A stretch of DNA of 64,000 nucleotides, taken from the NCBI RefSeq assembly GCF_023701695.1, contig NZ_JAJOZC010000001.1, positions 3,161,894 through 3,225,893 on the forward strand, given 5' to 3'. The position numbers and the translations under genes are program-made. This DNA is from Streptomyces sp. RKAG290 (lineage in GTDB: Bacteria; Actinomycetota; Actinomycetes; Streptomycetales; Streptomycetaceae). The notes under the pieces were generated by a model. It ran no database searches and was not told the DNA's origin. It worked only from the letters and a program-made list of their open reading frames with translations. Shown here one piece after another: positions 45,807 through 53,961 of the stretch. Numbering within the stretch: the stretch's first letter is position 1; the number at the start of each line of letters is the position of its first letter.

Positions 45807-46424
45807 ATGGGGCTGGACATCACTGTGCTGATCGCCGACTGGGCATGGCTGGGGGAGGCTCCGCCCGGGGAGAGGCTGTCGCGGCTGAGGGATGCCTGGT
45901 ACGCCGACGACACCGGCCTGTGGGATCACGACGCACCCGGGGCCGAAGGCGCCTGGGAACGGCCACGAGGGCCTCACAGCGACTCCTTCGACGTCTACGA
46001 GTTCCGGGGCACCCTCGGTTCGTTCAAGCCGCATTTCCGGGCCGGGGAGCGGTGGGAGTCCGTACGCGAACATGCCGACCCGCCGTTGCGGGCCGAGGTG
46101 GACACGTTGCTGCTCGGGCTGATCTGGGGAGGCCTGGACGGCGAGGCGGAGCACGTTGACCCAGGCTTCTTCTGCGATGACCCCGCCGTCAGCTACGGCG
46201 TACTGCTCGCGCGGTCGCCGGACAGCGTGCGGGACCTTGCAGCGACGTCGCAGCGGGTACGGGCCCGGCTCGGCGGGCTGCGTGGGAGCTACGACGAGCA
46301 CGCTGCCGTTCCCCGAGGGTGGGTCGGCGACTTCGACCAGTTCGCCGTCCTGCTGGACGACTGGGACCGCGTACTGTCCGAAGCCGCCCGCCGGGGCTGG
46401 GGAGTCGTGGGGCTGAGCGAGTAG
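45807..46424 (+). CDS. Hypothetical protein
   Basis: The ATG at 45807 gives 205 residues, starting MGLDITVLIADWAWLGEAPP. Acidic and Trp-rich, with no signal peptide or membrane segment. The stretch LGGLRGSYDEHAAVPRGWVG and the ending FAVLLDDWDRVLSEAARRGW resemble Streptomyces orphans and, loosely, DUF1877-like proteins. The long upstream in-frame extension overlaps the LysR gene and is ignored. Function unknown. Confidence 0.65.
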   Translation: MGLDITVLIADWAWLGEAPPGERLSRLRDAWYADDTGLWDHDAPGAEGAWERPRGPHSDSFDVYEFRGTLGSFKPHFRAGERWESVREHADPPLRAEVDTLLLGLIWGGLDGEAEHVDPGFFCDDPAVSYGVLLARSPDSVRDLAATSQRVRARLGGLRGSYDEHAAVPRGWVGDFDQFAVLLDDWDRVLSEAARRGWGVVGLSE

Positions 46425-46444
46425 GCGGCCACCACCACCTGCCC

Positions 46445-47518
46445 TCAGGGCGCCTTCAGTAGGTCCCTGAGGTTGCCGACGAGCGCATGGATGTCGCGTG
46501 CGACGGGCGCCTCGGCGGGGGCGACGGTGTCAGGAACAGTGTCGGGGACGGGCGTGCGGCACTGCTGGCAGAGGCCGTCCGGGAGCGCTTCGGGCCTGCC
46601 GGGGGTGCGGCATTCGGAGCACTCGACCATGAGCCGCGGGGGTGGTGCCACCCCTGTTGCCGGGGCAGCGGGGATGTGGGGCGGGATCTTGTCGCGCAGG
46701 CGGCGGCGGAGGAAGCCCACCGGTGAGTCGACCCGCTCGGGAAGCCCGGCGACAAGGGCTTGGGTGAGGTATTCGGCGTCCACGCCCCGGGCGAGCCAGG
46801 CCGCGGCCAGCTCCTCCAACACCGCGCAGTCGGCGGCGGAGAGGGTAAGACGGGGCTCGACGCGGCCGAGCCGGGCCAGAGCGGCGTACGCGGGCGAAGG
46901 CACCACCGGCGCCGGCTGCGGGTTCCGCTGCCGAGGCAGCACGGGCGCGCGGGCGGGGGACGGGGTTTGCGCGTACGCGGCCTCGTCCTCGGCCTCGACC
47001 TCGACCGCGTCCAGGGCCGGGACGGAGACCGCGGCGGGGACCGGTCCCGTGACCGGGAGCGCGGCCGGGGCCGTGACCGGGAGCGAACTCACAGGCTCCG
47101 GCGCGGTGCAGGCCTCCTCGGCCGCGAGGAAGAAGGTCACCCACCACTCGTTGTCGCGGGCGGTGCGGGACCAGAAGGTACGCGTCACCCAGCGGACCTG
47201 GTCACCGTCGGCCGCGGGGCATCGCACATGGCGCAGATACCCGGCGACACCCAACGCCCTCAGCGCACTGCCGACCGCCATCTGCCCGTACAGCGGAAGG
47301 CTCTTGGCCAGCGACTTGATGTCCATGGCCGCGCCGTCGGGGAGCCTGTCGACGTACCCGGCGATGAACCTCTCCCGTTCCGGCAGCAACGCGAAGTCGT
47401 CGGCGCGCGGCGGAAGCTGGGAGGGTGCGGATCGCTTGCCGTAGCCGGGATTGGCCCTCGCGTACGGAGGCGAGCATTCGGGCGGGCGCGGGGCGGAGCT
47501 AAAGTTCTCGGTAGCCAC
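46445..47518 (-). CDS. Winged-helix protein with C4 zinc-finger-like motif (hypothetical)
   Basis: The GTG at 47518 follows GAGGAA and gives 357 residues. Residues 35-130 look like a MarR-type winged helix (DFALLPERERFIAGYVDRLP, MDIKSLAKSLPLYGQMAVGS, LRALGVAGYLRHVRCP). A long Ala/Pro/Val-rich linker follows. The C-terminal part has a helical region and a CSECRTPGRPEALPDGLCQQ motif with four cysteines spaced C-x2-C-x13-C-x2-C, which should bind zinc. I recognise it as a family present in many copies in streptomycetes, apparently tied to mobile or accessory DNA. Function unknown; DNA binding is likely. Confidence 0.7.
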   Translation of the reverse strand: MATENFSSAPRPPECSPPYARANPGYGKRSAPSQLPPRADDFALLPERERFIAGYVDRLPDGAAMDIKSLAKSLPLYGQMAVGSALRALGVAGYLRHVRCPAADGDQVRWVTRTFWSRTARDNEWWVTFFLAAEEACTAPEPVSSLPVTAPAALPVTGPVPAAVSVPALDAVEVEAEDEAAYAQTPSPARAPVLPRQRNPQPAPVVPSPAYAALARLGRVEPRLTLSAADCAVLEELAAAWLARGVDAEYLTQALVAGLPERVDSPVGFLRRRLRDKIPPHIPAAPATGVAPPPRLMVECSECRTPGRPEALPDGLCQQCRTPVPDTVPDTVAPAEAPVARDIHALVGNLRDLLKAP

Positions 47519-47730
47519 GAGATCGGTTCCTCAATTAGTCGATCTTGGGTGAGACCCCGGCCGGTGCTGATAACACCGCGTCGGGGTCGTTACGTTGAGG
47601 GCACGGTAAGCAGCCGCGACGCTGCGCCGCAAGTCGGTCACAAACGGTCATACTTGCTCGTCGCGAGGGGGTAGGGGAGGTGGGGAGGTTTCCCAAACCC
47701 CTTCTTCTACCTACCGGTTGTACGACACCG

Positions 47731-47924
47731 CTCGAACCCCGAACCTCGCATCCCGACGCCCGGAACCCGAAGCTCAAGCGTCGGGCCGACACCCGGCCCG
47801 GTACCCACTGACCTGACGGATGTACGCCTCCATTCCGGCGCTCGAACCCCGAAGTCCGAGACTCGGCTCCCGAGGCTCGGTTCACGAAACTCGGAGCCCG
47901 AACCTCGGCTCCCGAACCCCGAAC
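47731..47924. repeat. Degenerate 14-base tandem repeat array
   Basis: Six consecutive 14-base units occupy 47841-47924 (consensus CCCGAACCTCGGCT), and about four more imperfect units start at 47731. The gap between two divergent genes (47519-47996) contains nothing else recognisable except the 5' region of the winged-helix gene. The repeats are not CRISPR: there are no spacers. Confidence 0.75.
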
Positions 47925-47996
47925 CCCGGGTCGCGGGGACCATGACGTTCGAACAACTCGCGTGCCAAGCCCGGCCCCGGACCCGAGACTCATGCC

Positions 47997-48596
47997 ATGC
48001 CCCTCACCACCACCACACGCCTCAGACGGTCAGCCGCGGCAGCCGCCCTCCTCGCACTCACCGTGACCGCCTGCGGTACGGAACACGGAGGGCAGCAGGC
48101 ACAGTCGGTGACCCCTCCCCCTTCGTACGCCCCCCGGCCGAAATGTGCCCAGCCCGCCGAGACTCCGCCGCCCCAGCCCTCCCCTTCAGCCACTCCGAGC
48201 GGGGCCGTGCCATCGCAGGAGGGAGACCGAGAGGGGGACAACGAGGACCGTCCCCCCAACTACGCCGACAACCACGCCTACCGCATGTCGGCGAAGCTCA
48301 GCCCGGACCAGCGCGCAAAGGGCGAGGCGTCGGCCGGGCTCATTCGCAAGGAGTTGGATAAGGCCCGGAAGGAAGGCGACCTCAGCGGGAAGCGGATCAC
48401 GGCAGCGCTGGCACATCTCGGCTGCGGCGAGAAGCACGGGGTCTACATCGCCGACGGGTTCTACAGCGTCCACACGGGCGACGTCTGCGTGTCCGGGCAC
48501 GTGACGAAGGAGGAGCTCAGCATCGAGGTGCACGGCGCGTACGCCGAACCCCAGCCCGGAACGGGGCCGTGCGTGGAGAACCGGGGAGGCCACTGA
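47997..48596 (+). CDS. Lipoprotein (hypothetical)
   Basis: A 199-residue protein from the ATG at 47997. The signal peptide ends in a lipobox (LTVTAC, Cys26). A Pro/Ser-rich disordered region of about 60 residues follows, then a compact domain of about 100 residues (SPDQRAKGEASAGLIRKELD, GKRITAALAHLGCGEKHGVY, HTGDVCVSGHVTKEELSIEV) with three cysteines. No function is recognised. The upstream 14-base repeat array would lie in its promoter region. Confidence 0.75.
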   Translation: MPLTTTTRLRRSAAAAALLALTVTACGTEHGGQQAQSVTPPPSYAPRPKCAQPAETPPPQPSPSATPSGAVPSQEGDREGDNEDRPPNYADNHAYRMSAKLSPDQRAKGEASAGLIRKELDKARKEGDLSGKRITAALAHLGCGEKHGVYIADGFYSVHTGDVCVSGHVTKEELSIEVHGAYAEPQPGTGPCVENRGGH

Positions 48597-48627
48597 CCGG
48601 GCCCCGACACCTGGGCAGGCCGAGCAC

Positions 48628-49353
48628 GTGTCCGAAGACCTCGCCGCGGGCATGATCAATCGCATGAAAGCGGGCAAGAGGGACGTCGCGAGCAACGACA
48701 CGAGAATCCACACGAGCAACCGCACCAGCAGGGGTCCGGGTCAGATCCTGCACTGGAACTTCTTCATAGGCGGCCACCTGAGCGCCTCCGTGCCCGTACG
48801 CCTGGTCGAACGCACGGCCGCGGGGCAGCTGGTATGGATGGAGACCGGCACACCGATGTGGCGCACCGCCCTGCCGTTCGGCACCACACACCTGCGGGAC
48901 ATCGCACCGCACGAGCGTCCCGCCGAGGGCTACCCGGTGGTCGCCGACCGGTGGCCGATGGGCAACGCGCTCTTCTACCAGCCGACCGGCGCGGCACACT
49001 CCGTCCTGTGGCTCTTCGGGCGCAGACAGAAGTTCCGCGGCTGGTACGTCAACCTGGAACGCCGGGTCCACCACGGCGACGACATCGACATCGCCGACCA
49101 CGAACTCGACATCAACGTGACCCCGGACCGCACCTGGCAGTGGAAGGACGAGCAGTCCTTCGCCGATAAAACCGGCCACCCCGCGTACTGGACCGCCGAG
49201 GAAGCCGTCGCCATCCGGACGGAGGGCGACACGGTGGCACGGCTCGCCGAGGCCGGAACGTTTCCCTTTGACGGCTCATGGTGCGATTTCCGGCCGCCGT
49301 CGGCCTGGACGACACCACCTCGCCCGCCGAACCCGCCCCGCTCGCTCCTCTGA
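48628..49353 (+). CDS. DUF402 domain-containing protein
   Basis: The GTG at 48628 gives 241 residues; an ATG at 48652 is also possible. The DUF402 barrel (about residues 45-200) shows SASVPVRLVERTAAGQLVWM, GRRQKFRGWYVNLERRVHHG and DHELDINVTPDRTWQWKDEQ, with the conserved Trp-Tyr-Asn and the metal-binding Asp/Glu residues. Members include FomD-like nucleotide hydrolases and related phosphatases. The C-terminal 30 residues are Pro-rich. A hairpin follows at 49354. Confidence 0.85.
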   Translation: MSEDLAAGMINRMKAGKRDVASNDTRIHTSNRTSRGPGQILHWNFFIGGHLSASVPVRLVERTAAGQLVWMETGTPMWRTALPFGTTHLRDIAPHERPAEGYPVVADRWPMGNALFYQPTGAAHSVLWLFGRRQKFRGWYVNLERRVHHGDDIDIADHELDINVTPDRTWQWKDEQSFADKTGHPAYWTAEEAVAIRTEGDTVARLAEAGTFPFDGSWCDFRPPSAWTTPPRPPNPPRSLL

Positions 49354-49402
49354 TCGAACCGCGCCCCACCTGGTCACGCATCCCCTGATGGGTGCGGTTC
49401 GA
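49354..49402 (+). terminator. Hairpin after the DUF402 gene
   Basis: Outer arms TCGAACCGC (49354-49362) and GCGGTTCGA (49394-49402) with an inner CCCA/TGGG pair. It probably ends the DUF402 transcript. Confidence 0.5.
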
Positions 49403-49666
49403 GCGTCGATGCGGGTCTCGGTCAGGGTGGCGTGATGACAATCATTGCCCGGCGTCACCCTCCGTGATACACAGAGTAACGATACGAAATTCGCTCACAC
49501 ACCGATTCGAGCCGCAGGTCAGGGCGGTCAGACCGGTCAAATGTGCGAGATCCGGGTAAAGAGAGCCGTCAAGTCGTCGTGGAGAGCAGTTTCATCAGCG
49601 AAGATAGAGGGTGACTCGTGCCGTGCGGTACGGGCATTGAACTACCCAACAGGGGCGGTGACTTAC
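49403..49666 (+). other. Promoter region of the cmd operon, no gene seen
   Basis: This stretch has no plausible reading frame. It is AT-richer than its surroundings around 49430-49500 (GATGACAATCATTG, GATACACAGAGTAACGATAC, GAAATTCGCTCACAC), as expected for a regulated promoter. I could not identify a specific operator. Confidence 0.5.
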
Positions 49667-49975
49667 ATGATCCTGGCAGCTGAAAAGGGCGACATCACCA
49701 CCATCATCGGCGGAATCGCCCCGAACTGGGGCCCGTTCGGGACCTTGGGCAACGAGGCCCGCGTAATGATCGAGGTCGTGATGGCGATCGCCATCCTGCT
49801 CTGTCTCGGCATCGCGGTCTGGGGAGCGGCAAAGCAGCGGATCGGTGCGACGGCTCTGCGCGACACGTTCAGCGCCGAGCAGGGCAAGGGGCTGATCGTT
49901 GCCGGTCTGACCGGTGTGTTCATCATCGGATCGCTCGGAACCCTGTTCACCATCGTCTACGGGATGGCCGTCTAA
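49667..49975 (+). CDS. cmdF: Two-TM small membrane protein, CmdF-like (VirB2/pilin-like topology)
   Basis: The ATG at 49667 is preceded by AGGGGCGG; a GTG at 49658 in frame is an alternative. The 102-residue product has a short extracellular-like N-terminus, a first hydrophobic helix at about residues 34-55, a basic/polar loop (AAKQRIGATALRDTFSAEQG) and a second helix at about 74-98. Two helices joined by a short loop is the layout of VirB2/TrbC-like subunits of type IV secretion systems. It is the first of six consecutive genes that match S. coelicolor cmdABCDEF in number and kind. The pilin-like role is inference. Confidence 0.75.
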   Translation: MILAAEKGDITTIIGGIAPNWGPFGTLGNEARVMIEVVMAIAILLCLGIAVWGAAKQRIGATALRDTFSAEQGKGLIVAGLTGVFIIGSLGTLFTIVYGMAV

Positions 49976-50155
49976 CTCGTCGTCAGCCCCCGCCAGGGGC
50001 CGTCCGCTCGCCCGTCTCCCCCATCCGTCCGTCGTGCCCACCGGCAGAGGTTGCGTCTCCCTGATGTCGAGTCACCACACCGCGCCCGCGCGGAAACCAG
50101 CACGGCTACCGTCGTACTACGCGGTTCAGGCAATGGTTGAGGGGGCGTACGCGGC

Positions 50156-51028
50156 ATGAGTTTCGGCGACGAGGACGGCTACGGCAACGACTCGGGGCGT
50201 TCGAACGACGGCTACAGCACCCTCGGCGGCACCCGCCAGACCCGCACCCGCCTCCCTGACGGCGAGGGCGGCGACGGCTACGGCCCCCGCCGACCGGCCC
50301 GGAACTCCCGCTCGCTCTTCACGGTCGTCGGCGTGGTCGTCCTGCTGCTGGGCGCTATCGCCTTCGCGAACATGGGCGGCGGCGGCGGAGACGACGGCGG
50401 AGACGGCACGTCGGGAAGCAACGGCAAGCAGGCCGGCGCGGCACCGACGGCTGCCACGGGGACGAAGCCGGTGACGGGGAAGAACGGCGGGATCGCGTCG
50501 GGGTTCGCGCATGACGCGCAGGGGGCGCAGAGCGCGGCCTCCAACTTTGCGGTGGCCCTCGGTTCAGCCGACATGTTCAACTCGGCCTCTCGTCGCACCA
50601 TCGTTCAGGCCACTCATGACCCGGCAATCGTCGACAGGCTCGTCTCCGACCTGAACACGGCCTACTCGCCCAGCTTTCTCAAGAACGTCGGCCTGAACGA
50701 TGACGGCAGCACCCCCAGTGGCCTGACGTTCGTCTCGCGGACGGTCCCGGTGGGCACGAAGATGATCGAGCAGAGCGGCGACACGGCCACTGTCGAGGTC
50801 TGGTGCACAGGTCTCGTCGGCATGGCCGGTCAGGGATCCACAAAGCCCGTTACCGAGACCTGGTTCACGATCTCGGAGAAGCTCAAGTGGATCGGAAACG
50901 ACTGGAAGATCGAGTCGTCGAGCCAGACAGAGGGGCCCACTCCTGTCAGCGGCGACAACCGGGCGTCCACGGCCGATGACATCGCCGGCGCGGTTGAGGG
51001 ATACGGAGGCTTCACTTATGCCCGATAA
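50156..51028 (+). CDS. cmdE: Membrane-anchored VirB8/TcpC-like protein, CmdE-like
   Basis: A 290-residue protein with a disordered Gly/Asp-rich cytoplasmic N-terminus (about 1-52), one transmembrane helix (LFTVVGVVVLLLGAIAFANM), a Gly-rich linker and an external domain of about 165 residues. The latter begins with a helix (QSAASNFAVALGSADMFN) and then beta-strands (GLTFVSRTVPVGTKMIEQ, TATVEVWCTGLVGMAG, TETWFTISEKLKWIGNDWKI), the order of an NTF2-like VirB8/TcpC fold. VirB8-like proteins scaffold the inner-membrane part of type IV systems. The next gene overlaps its end by 11 bases. Confidence 0.75.
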   Translation: MSFGDEDGYGNDSGRSNDGYSTLGGTRQTRTRLPDGEGGDGYGPRRPARNSRSLFTVVGVVVLLLGAIAFANMGGGGGDDGGDGTSGSNGKQAGAAPTAATGTKPVTGKNGGIASGFAHDAQGAQSAASNFAVALGSADMFNSASRRTIVQATHDPAIVDRLVSDLNTAYSPSFLKNVGLNDDGSTPSGLTFVSRTVPVGTKMIEQSGDTATVEVWCTGLVGMAGQGSTKPVTETWFTISEKLKWIGNDWKIESSSQTEGPTPVSGDNRASTADDIAGAVEGYGGFTYAR

Positions 51029-52372
51029 CCGCCGCCGCGGCGGGCGCACTCTGTCGATCTTGAGCGCCCTTCCGGCCATGTTGATCCTGCTGGCTTCGCA
51101 AGCCGCAGCGGCGCCGTCTCCGTCGCCATCGCCCAGCAAGAAGGGCAACGAGGCGTGTGACCTCATCGTCGGGCTCGCCAAGGACTACTGCGAAGGTAAC
51201 TCCTCCGCCAAGTCCACGCCCCCGCCCAGCACCGACCCCGCCCTCGACCCCCTCACCTCCCTGGGCCGAGGCTGTGCCGATGCCGCCGCGTGGATCGTGG
51301 GCAAGCTCAGCGAAGCGGTCAAGAGCACCGCGAACGTCGACTTCACGAACACCCGGTTCCTCCAGCAGTACGCGATCGTCTTCGCCGCCTCCACCGTGCT
51401 GACGCTCGTCCTGTGGCTGCTCGCCGTGGCTAAGCGGGCCATTCGGGGGTGCCGGTCACCACCGCGATCTCCGAGGCCATCGGGTTCCTGTGGCTGACGG
51501 TGCTCGCGTCCGCGTTCACGCCCCTGATCCTCTACACGATCGTCTCCGCGACCGACGGCGTCACCGAGGTCATCGCCTCGTCGTCCGGCGGGCAGACCGA
51601 TGTCTTCTTCGGGTCGTTCGCCGAAGCGCTCAAGAAGGACTCCGACATCGGCGGCGGGCCGATCATGCTGATCGTCGTCTCGCTGGTGTCGATCCTCGCC
51701 GCAGGCATCCTCTGGCTCGAACTCGTGATCCGGGCCGCCCTGCTCTACGTGGGCGCCCTCCTCGGAACCGCCGTGTACGCGGGGCTCGTCGACAAGAACA
51801 TGTGGGGACACGTGCGGCGCTGGGCGGGCATCATGATCGCGGTGATCATGGTGAAGCCGGTCATCGTCGTCGTGCTCGGCCTGGCCGGCGCACTGTCCTC
51901 CGACGACGGACCCGACGCCTTCTCCGCCGTGGTGTCCGGACTGTCCATCATCCTGCTGGCGATCTTCGCCTCCGGCATGATCTACCGCTTCGTCCCTGGA
52001 TTCGGCGACGAGATCCAGGGCGCCCGGACCAACCGCAAGCAGGCCACCGACGGCTCCCAGGCCGCCGCGATGATCAGCTCGCCCGCCGCTCTCGTGTCCC
52101 AGGGCATCAAGACCCACAGCAGCCGCGGCGGCGGCGACAGCGGCGGCAACAACAGCGGCGGGGGCCGCCCCGCCAACCCGGTCAGCGGCGGGGTCGCCGC
52201 ACACAGCTCCCGTAACTCCGGGAGCGGGGTCGGCGGCGGATCTGTCCCCTCCGCCGCACCTCCGCCCCGCAGTGGATCGGGTCCCACCTCCGGTACCCCG
52301 CACAGCAGCCGGGGCTCGCGCGGCGGGTCAGGCAGTTCAGGTAACAAGAGCACAGGAGGTGGCGGGCGTTGA
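51018..52372 (+). pseudogene. cmdD: Polytopic VirB6/TrbL-like protein, CmdD-like, split by one-base loss
   Basis: The first frame starts at the ATG 51018 with a signal-like segment and ends in a transmembrane helix (FAASTVLTLVLWLLAVAKRA). At the G-run 51445-51449 the coding signal switches to the -1 frame and continues to 52372 as a membrane protein: four more helices (FLWLTVLASAFTPLILYTIV, IMLIVVSLVSILAAGIL and others) followed by a Gly/Ser-rich tail. One extra G rejoins it into about 451 residues. VirB6/TrbL proteins form the inner-membrane channel of type IV systems. The second frame could start at GTG 51449, so expression of two pieces is also possible. Confidence 0.75.
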
Positions 52373-53919
52373 GCACGCAGTCCCATCCGATCGCGCCCCG
52401 CCGTACGTATCTCATCGGCCGGGCCCGGCCGAACGCGATGGTCGGCAAGAACCGCGAGACCGGCGAGATCGCCCTGATCATCGGCGGGGCGTTCCTCGGC
52501 ATGATGAGCGGGCTGCTCGTACCGGTCCTGTCCATGCGGATCGTGCTGCTCACCGGCTTCCCGCTGCTCGCCCTGGCCATCGTCTACGTCCCGTACAAGC
52601 ACCGGACCTTCTACAAATGGTTCGAGATCAACCGCAGCTTCAAGCGCTCCCTGCGCCGCGGCACGACGTACCAGTCCGGCGCCATGGAAGCGGGCGTGAG
52701 CGCCGACGGGCGTGAGGTCGAGATCGGGCCGCCCCCCGGCATCGGCCGGATCAACTGGCTGGCCGCACCCTTCGGACCGGACGAGATCGCCGTACTGCTG
52801 CACGCCGACCGCCGCACCGTCACCGCGGCCATCGAGATCGAAGGGCCAGGCGTCGGGCTGCGCGACAGCGAGGACCAGGAGGCGCTCGTCGACCGGTTCG
52901 GCACGCTGCTCAAGCACGTCGCCAACGGCGACGGCTTCGTGAGCCGCATCCAGATGCTGGCCCGCACCCTGCCCGCCGACCCCGACGCGCACGCCAAGGA
53001 CGTCGCCCAGCGCGGCGACAAGGCCTCACCGGGCTGGCTGCAGGAGTCCTACGAGCAGCTCCAGTCCATGGTCTCCACCTCCAGCGAGCAGCACCGTGCC
53101 TACCTCGTCGCATGTATGGAGTTCAACCGCGAGCTCGCCGCCGAGGCCAACGCCATGGCCCGCGCCGCCCGGCCCCACGCGGGCCGCAAGCTCGACCGGG
53201 ACGCGGGGCTCGCCGTCGTCATGGCGCGCGAGCTCACCGACATCTGCGCCCGCCTCGCCGAGGCCGACATCCGGGTGCGCCAGCCGCTCGGCCAGAGCCG
53301 CCTGGCCTCCCTCGTCCACTCGATGTACGACCCTGATCACCCCATCGACCACATCCAGGCCATGACGAAGCGCAACGCATGGCCGGCCGAACTGGACGCG
53401 GTCGAGCCGACGTTCCTCCAGGCCAAGACCCGTGAGTCGTCTACCCGCGCGCCCTGGTGCCACTCCACGGCGTGGGTGAAGGAGTGGCCGATGACGCCCG
53501 TCGGCGTCAACTTCCTGGCCCCGCTCCTGGTCCACACGCCCGACGTGATCCGTACCGTCGCGGTCTGCATGGACCTCGAACCCACCGAGATCGCCATCGA
53601 GCGGATGCTCACCGAGAAGACGAACGACGAGGCCGAGGCCAGCCGTCAGGCCAAGATGAACCGCACCGTCGACCCCCGCGACATCGCCGCCCACGGCCGG
53701 CTCGACCAGCGGGGTGAAGATCTCGCCAGCGGCGCGGCCGGAGTGAACCTGGTGGGGTACATCACGGTGTCGTCTCGTTCGCCCGAGTCCCTCGCCCGTG
53801 ACAAGCGGACGATCCGGGCCTCCGCCGGCAAGTCGTACCTGAAGCTGGAGTGGTGCGACCGCGAGCACCACCGCGCGTTCGTGAACACCCTGCCGTTCGC
53901 CACCGGCATCCGCCGCTAG
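52369..53919 (+). CDS. cmdC: SCO6880-family protein: PrgI-like membrane part plus VirB4 N-terminal-like domain, CmdC-like
   Basis: The TTG at 52369 overlaps the previous stop and has a strong AGGAGGTGG eight bases upstream, giving 516 residues. Residues 30-80 contain two adjacent helices (IALIIGGAFLGMMSGLLVPV, IVLLTGFPLLALAIVYVPY) of the PrgI type. The remaining 430 residues form a soluble domain recognised as the SCO6880 family, which corresponds to the N-terminal, non-ATPase half of VirB4. It ends just before the ATPase gene, so together they behave like a split VirB4. In type IV systems VirB4 powers substrate transfer and assembly. Confidence 0.85.
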   Translation: MSTQSHPIAPRRTYLIGRARPNAMVGKNRETGEIALIIGGAFLGMMSGLLVPVLSMRIVLLTGFPLLALAIVYVPYKHRTFYKWFEINRSFKRSLRRGTTYQSGAMEAGVSADGREVEIGPPPGIGRINWLAAPFGPDEIAVLLHADRRTVTAAIEIEGPGVGLRDSEDQEALVDRFGTLLKHVANGDGFVSRIQMLARTLPADPDAHAKDVAQRGDKASPGWLQESYEQLQSMVSTSSEQHRAYLVACMEFNRELAAEANAMARAARPHAGRKLDRDAGLAVVMARELTDICARLAEADIRVRQPLGQSRLASLVHSMYDPDHPIDHIQAMTKRNAWPAELDAVEPTFLQAKTRESSTRAPWCHSTAWVKEWPMTPVGVNFLAPLLVHTPDVIRTVAVCMDLEPTEIAIERMLTEKTNDEAEASRQAKMNRTVDPRDIAAHGRLDQRGEDLASGAAGVNLVGYITVSSRSPESLARDKRTIRASAGKSYLKLEWCDREHHRAFVNTLPFATGIRR

Positions 53920-53961
53920 CCCCACACGACCGAGAGAGACGAAAGGGAGGTCGGTCACGCC

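Noticed and set aside
47535..47993. A minus-strand frame through the 14-base repeats
   Set aside because: It translates only repeats and low-complexity sequence, with no ribosome site or known pattern.
49430..49450. GACAATCATTG as a Zur- or Fur-like site before the cmd operon
   Set aside because: The symmetry is too poor and the context gives no metal-related gene.
51445..51449. Programmed frameshift in cmdD
   Set aside because: Three other genes show the same one-G loss, so an assembly error explains it more simply; no slippery heptamer or pseudoknot was seen.
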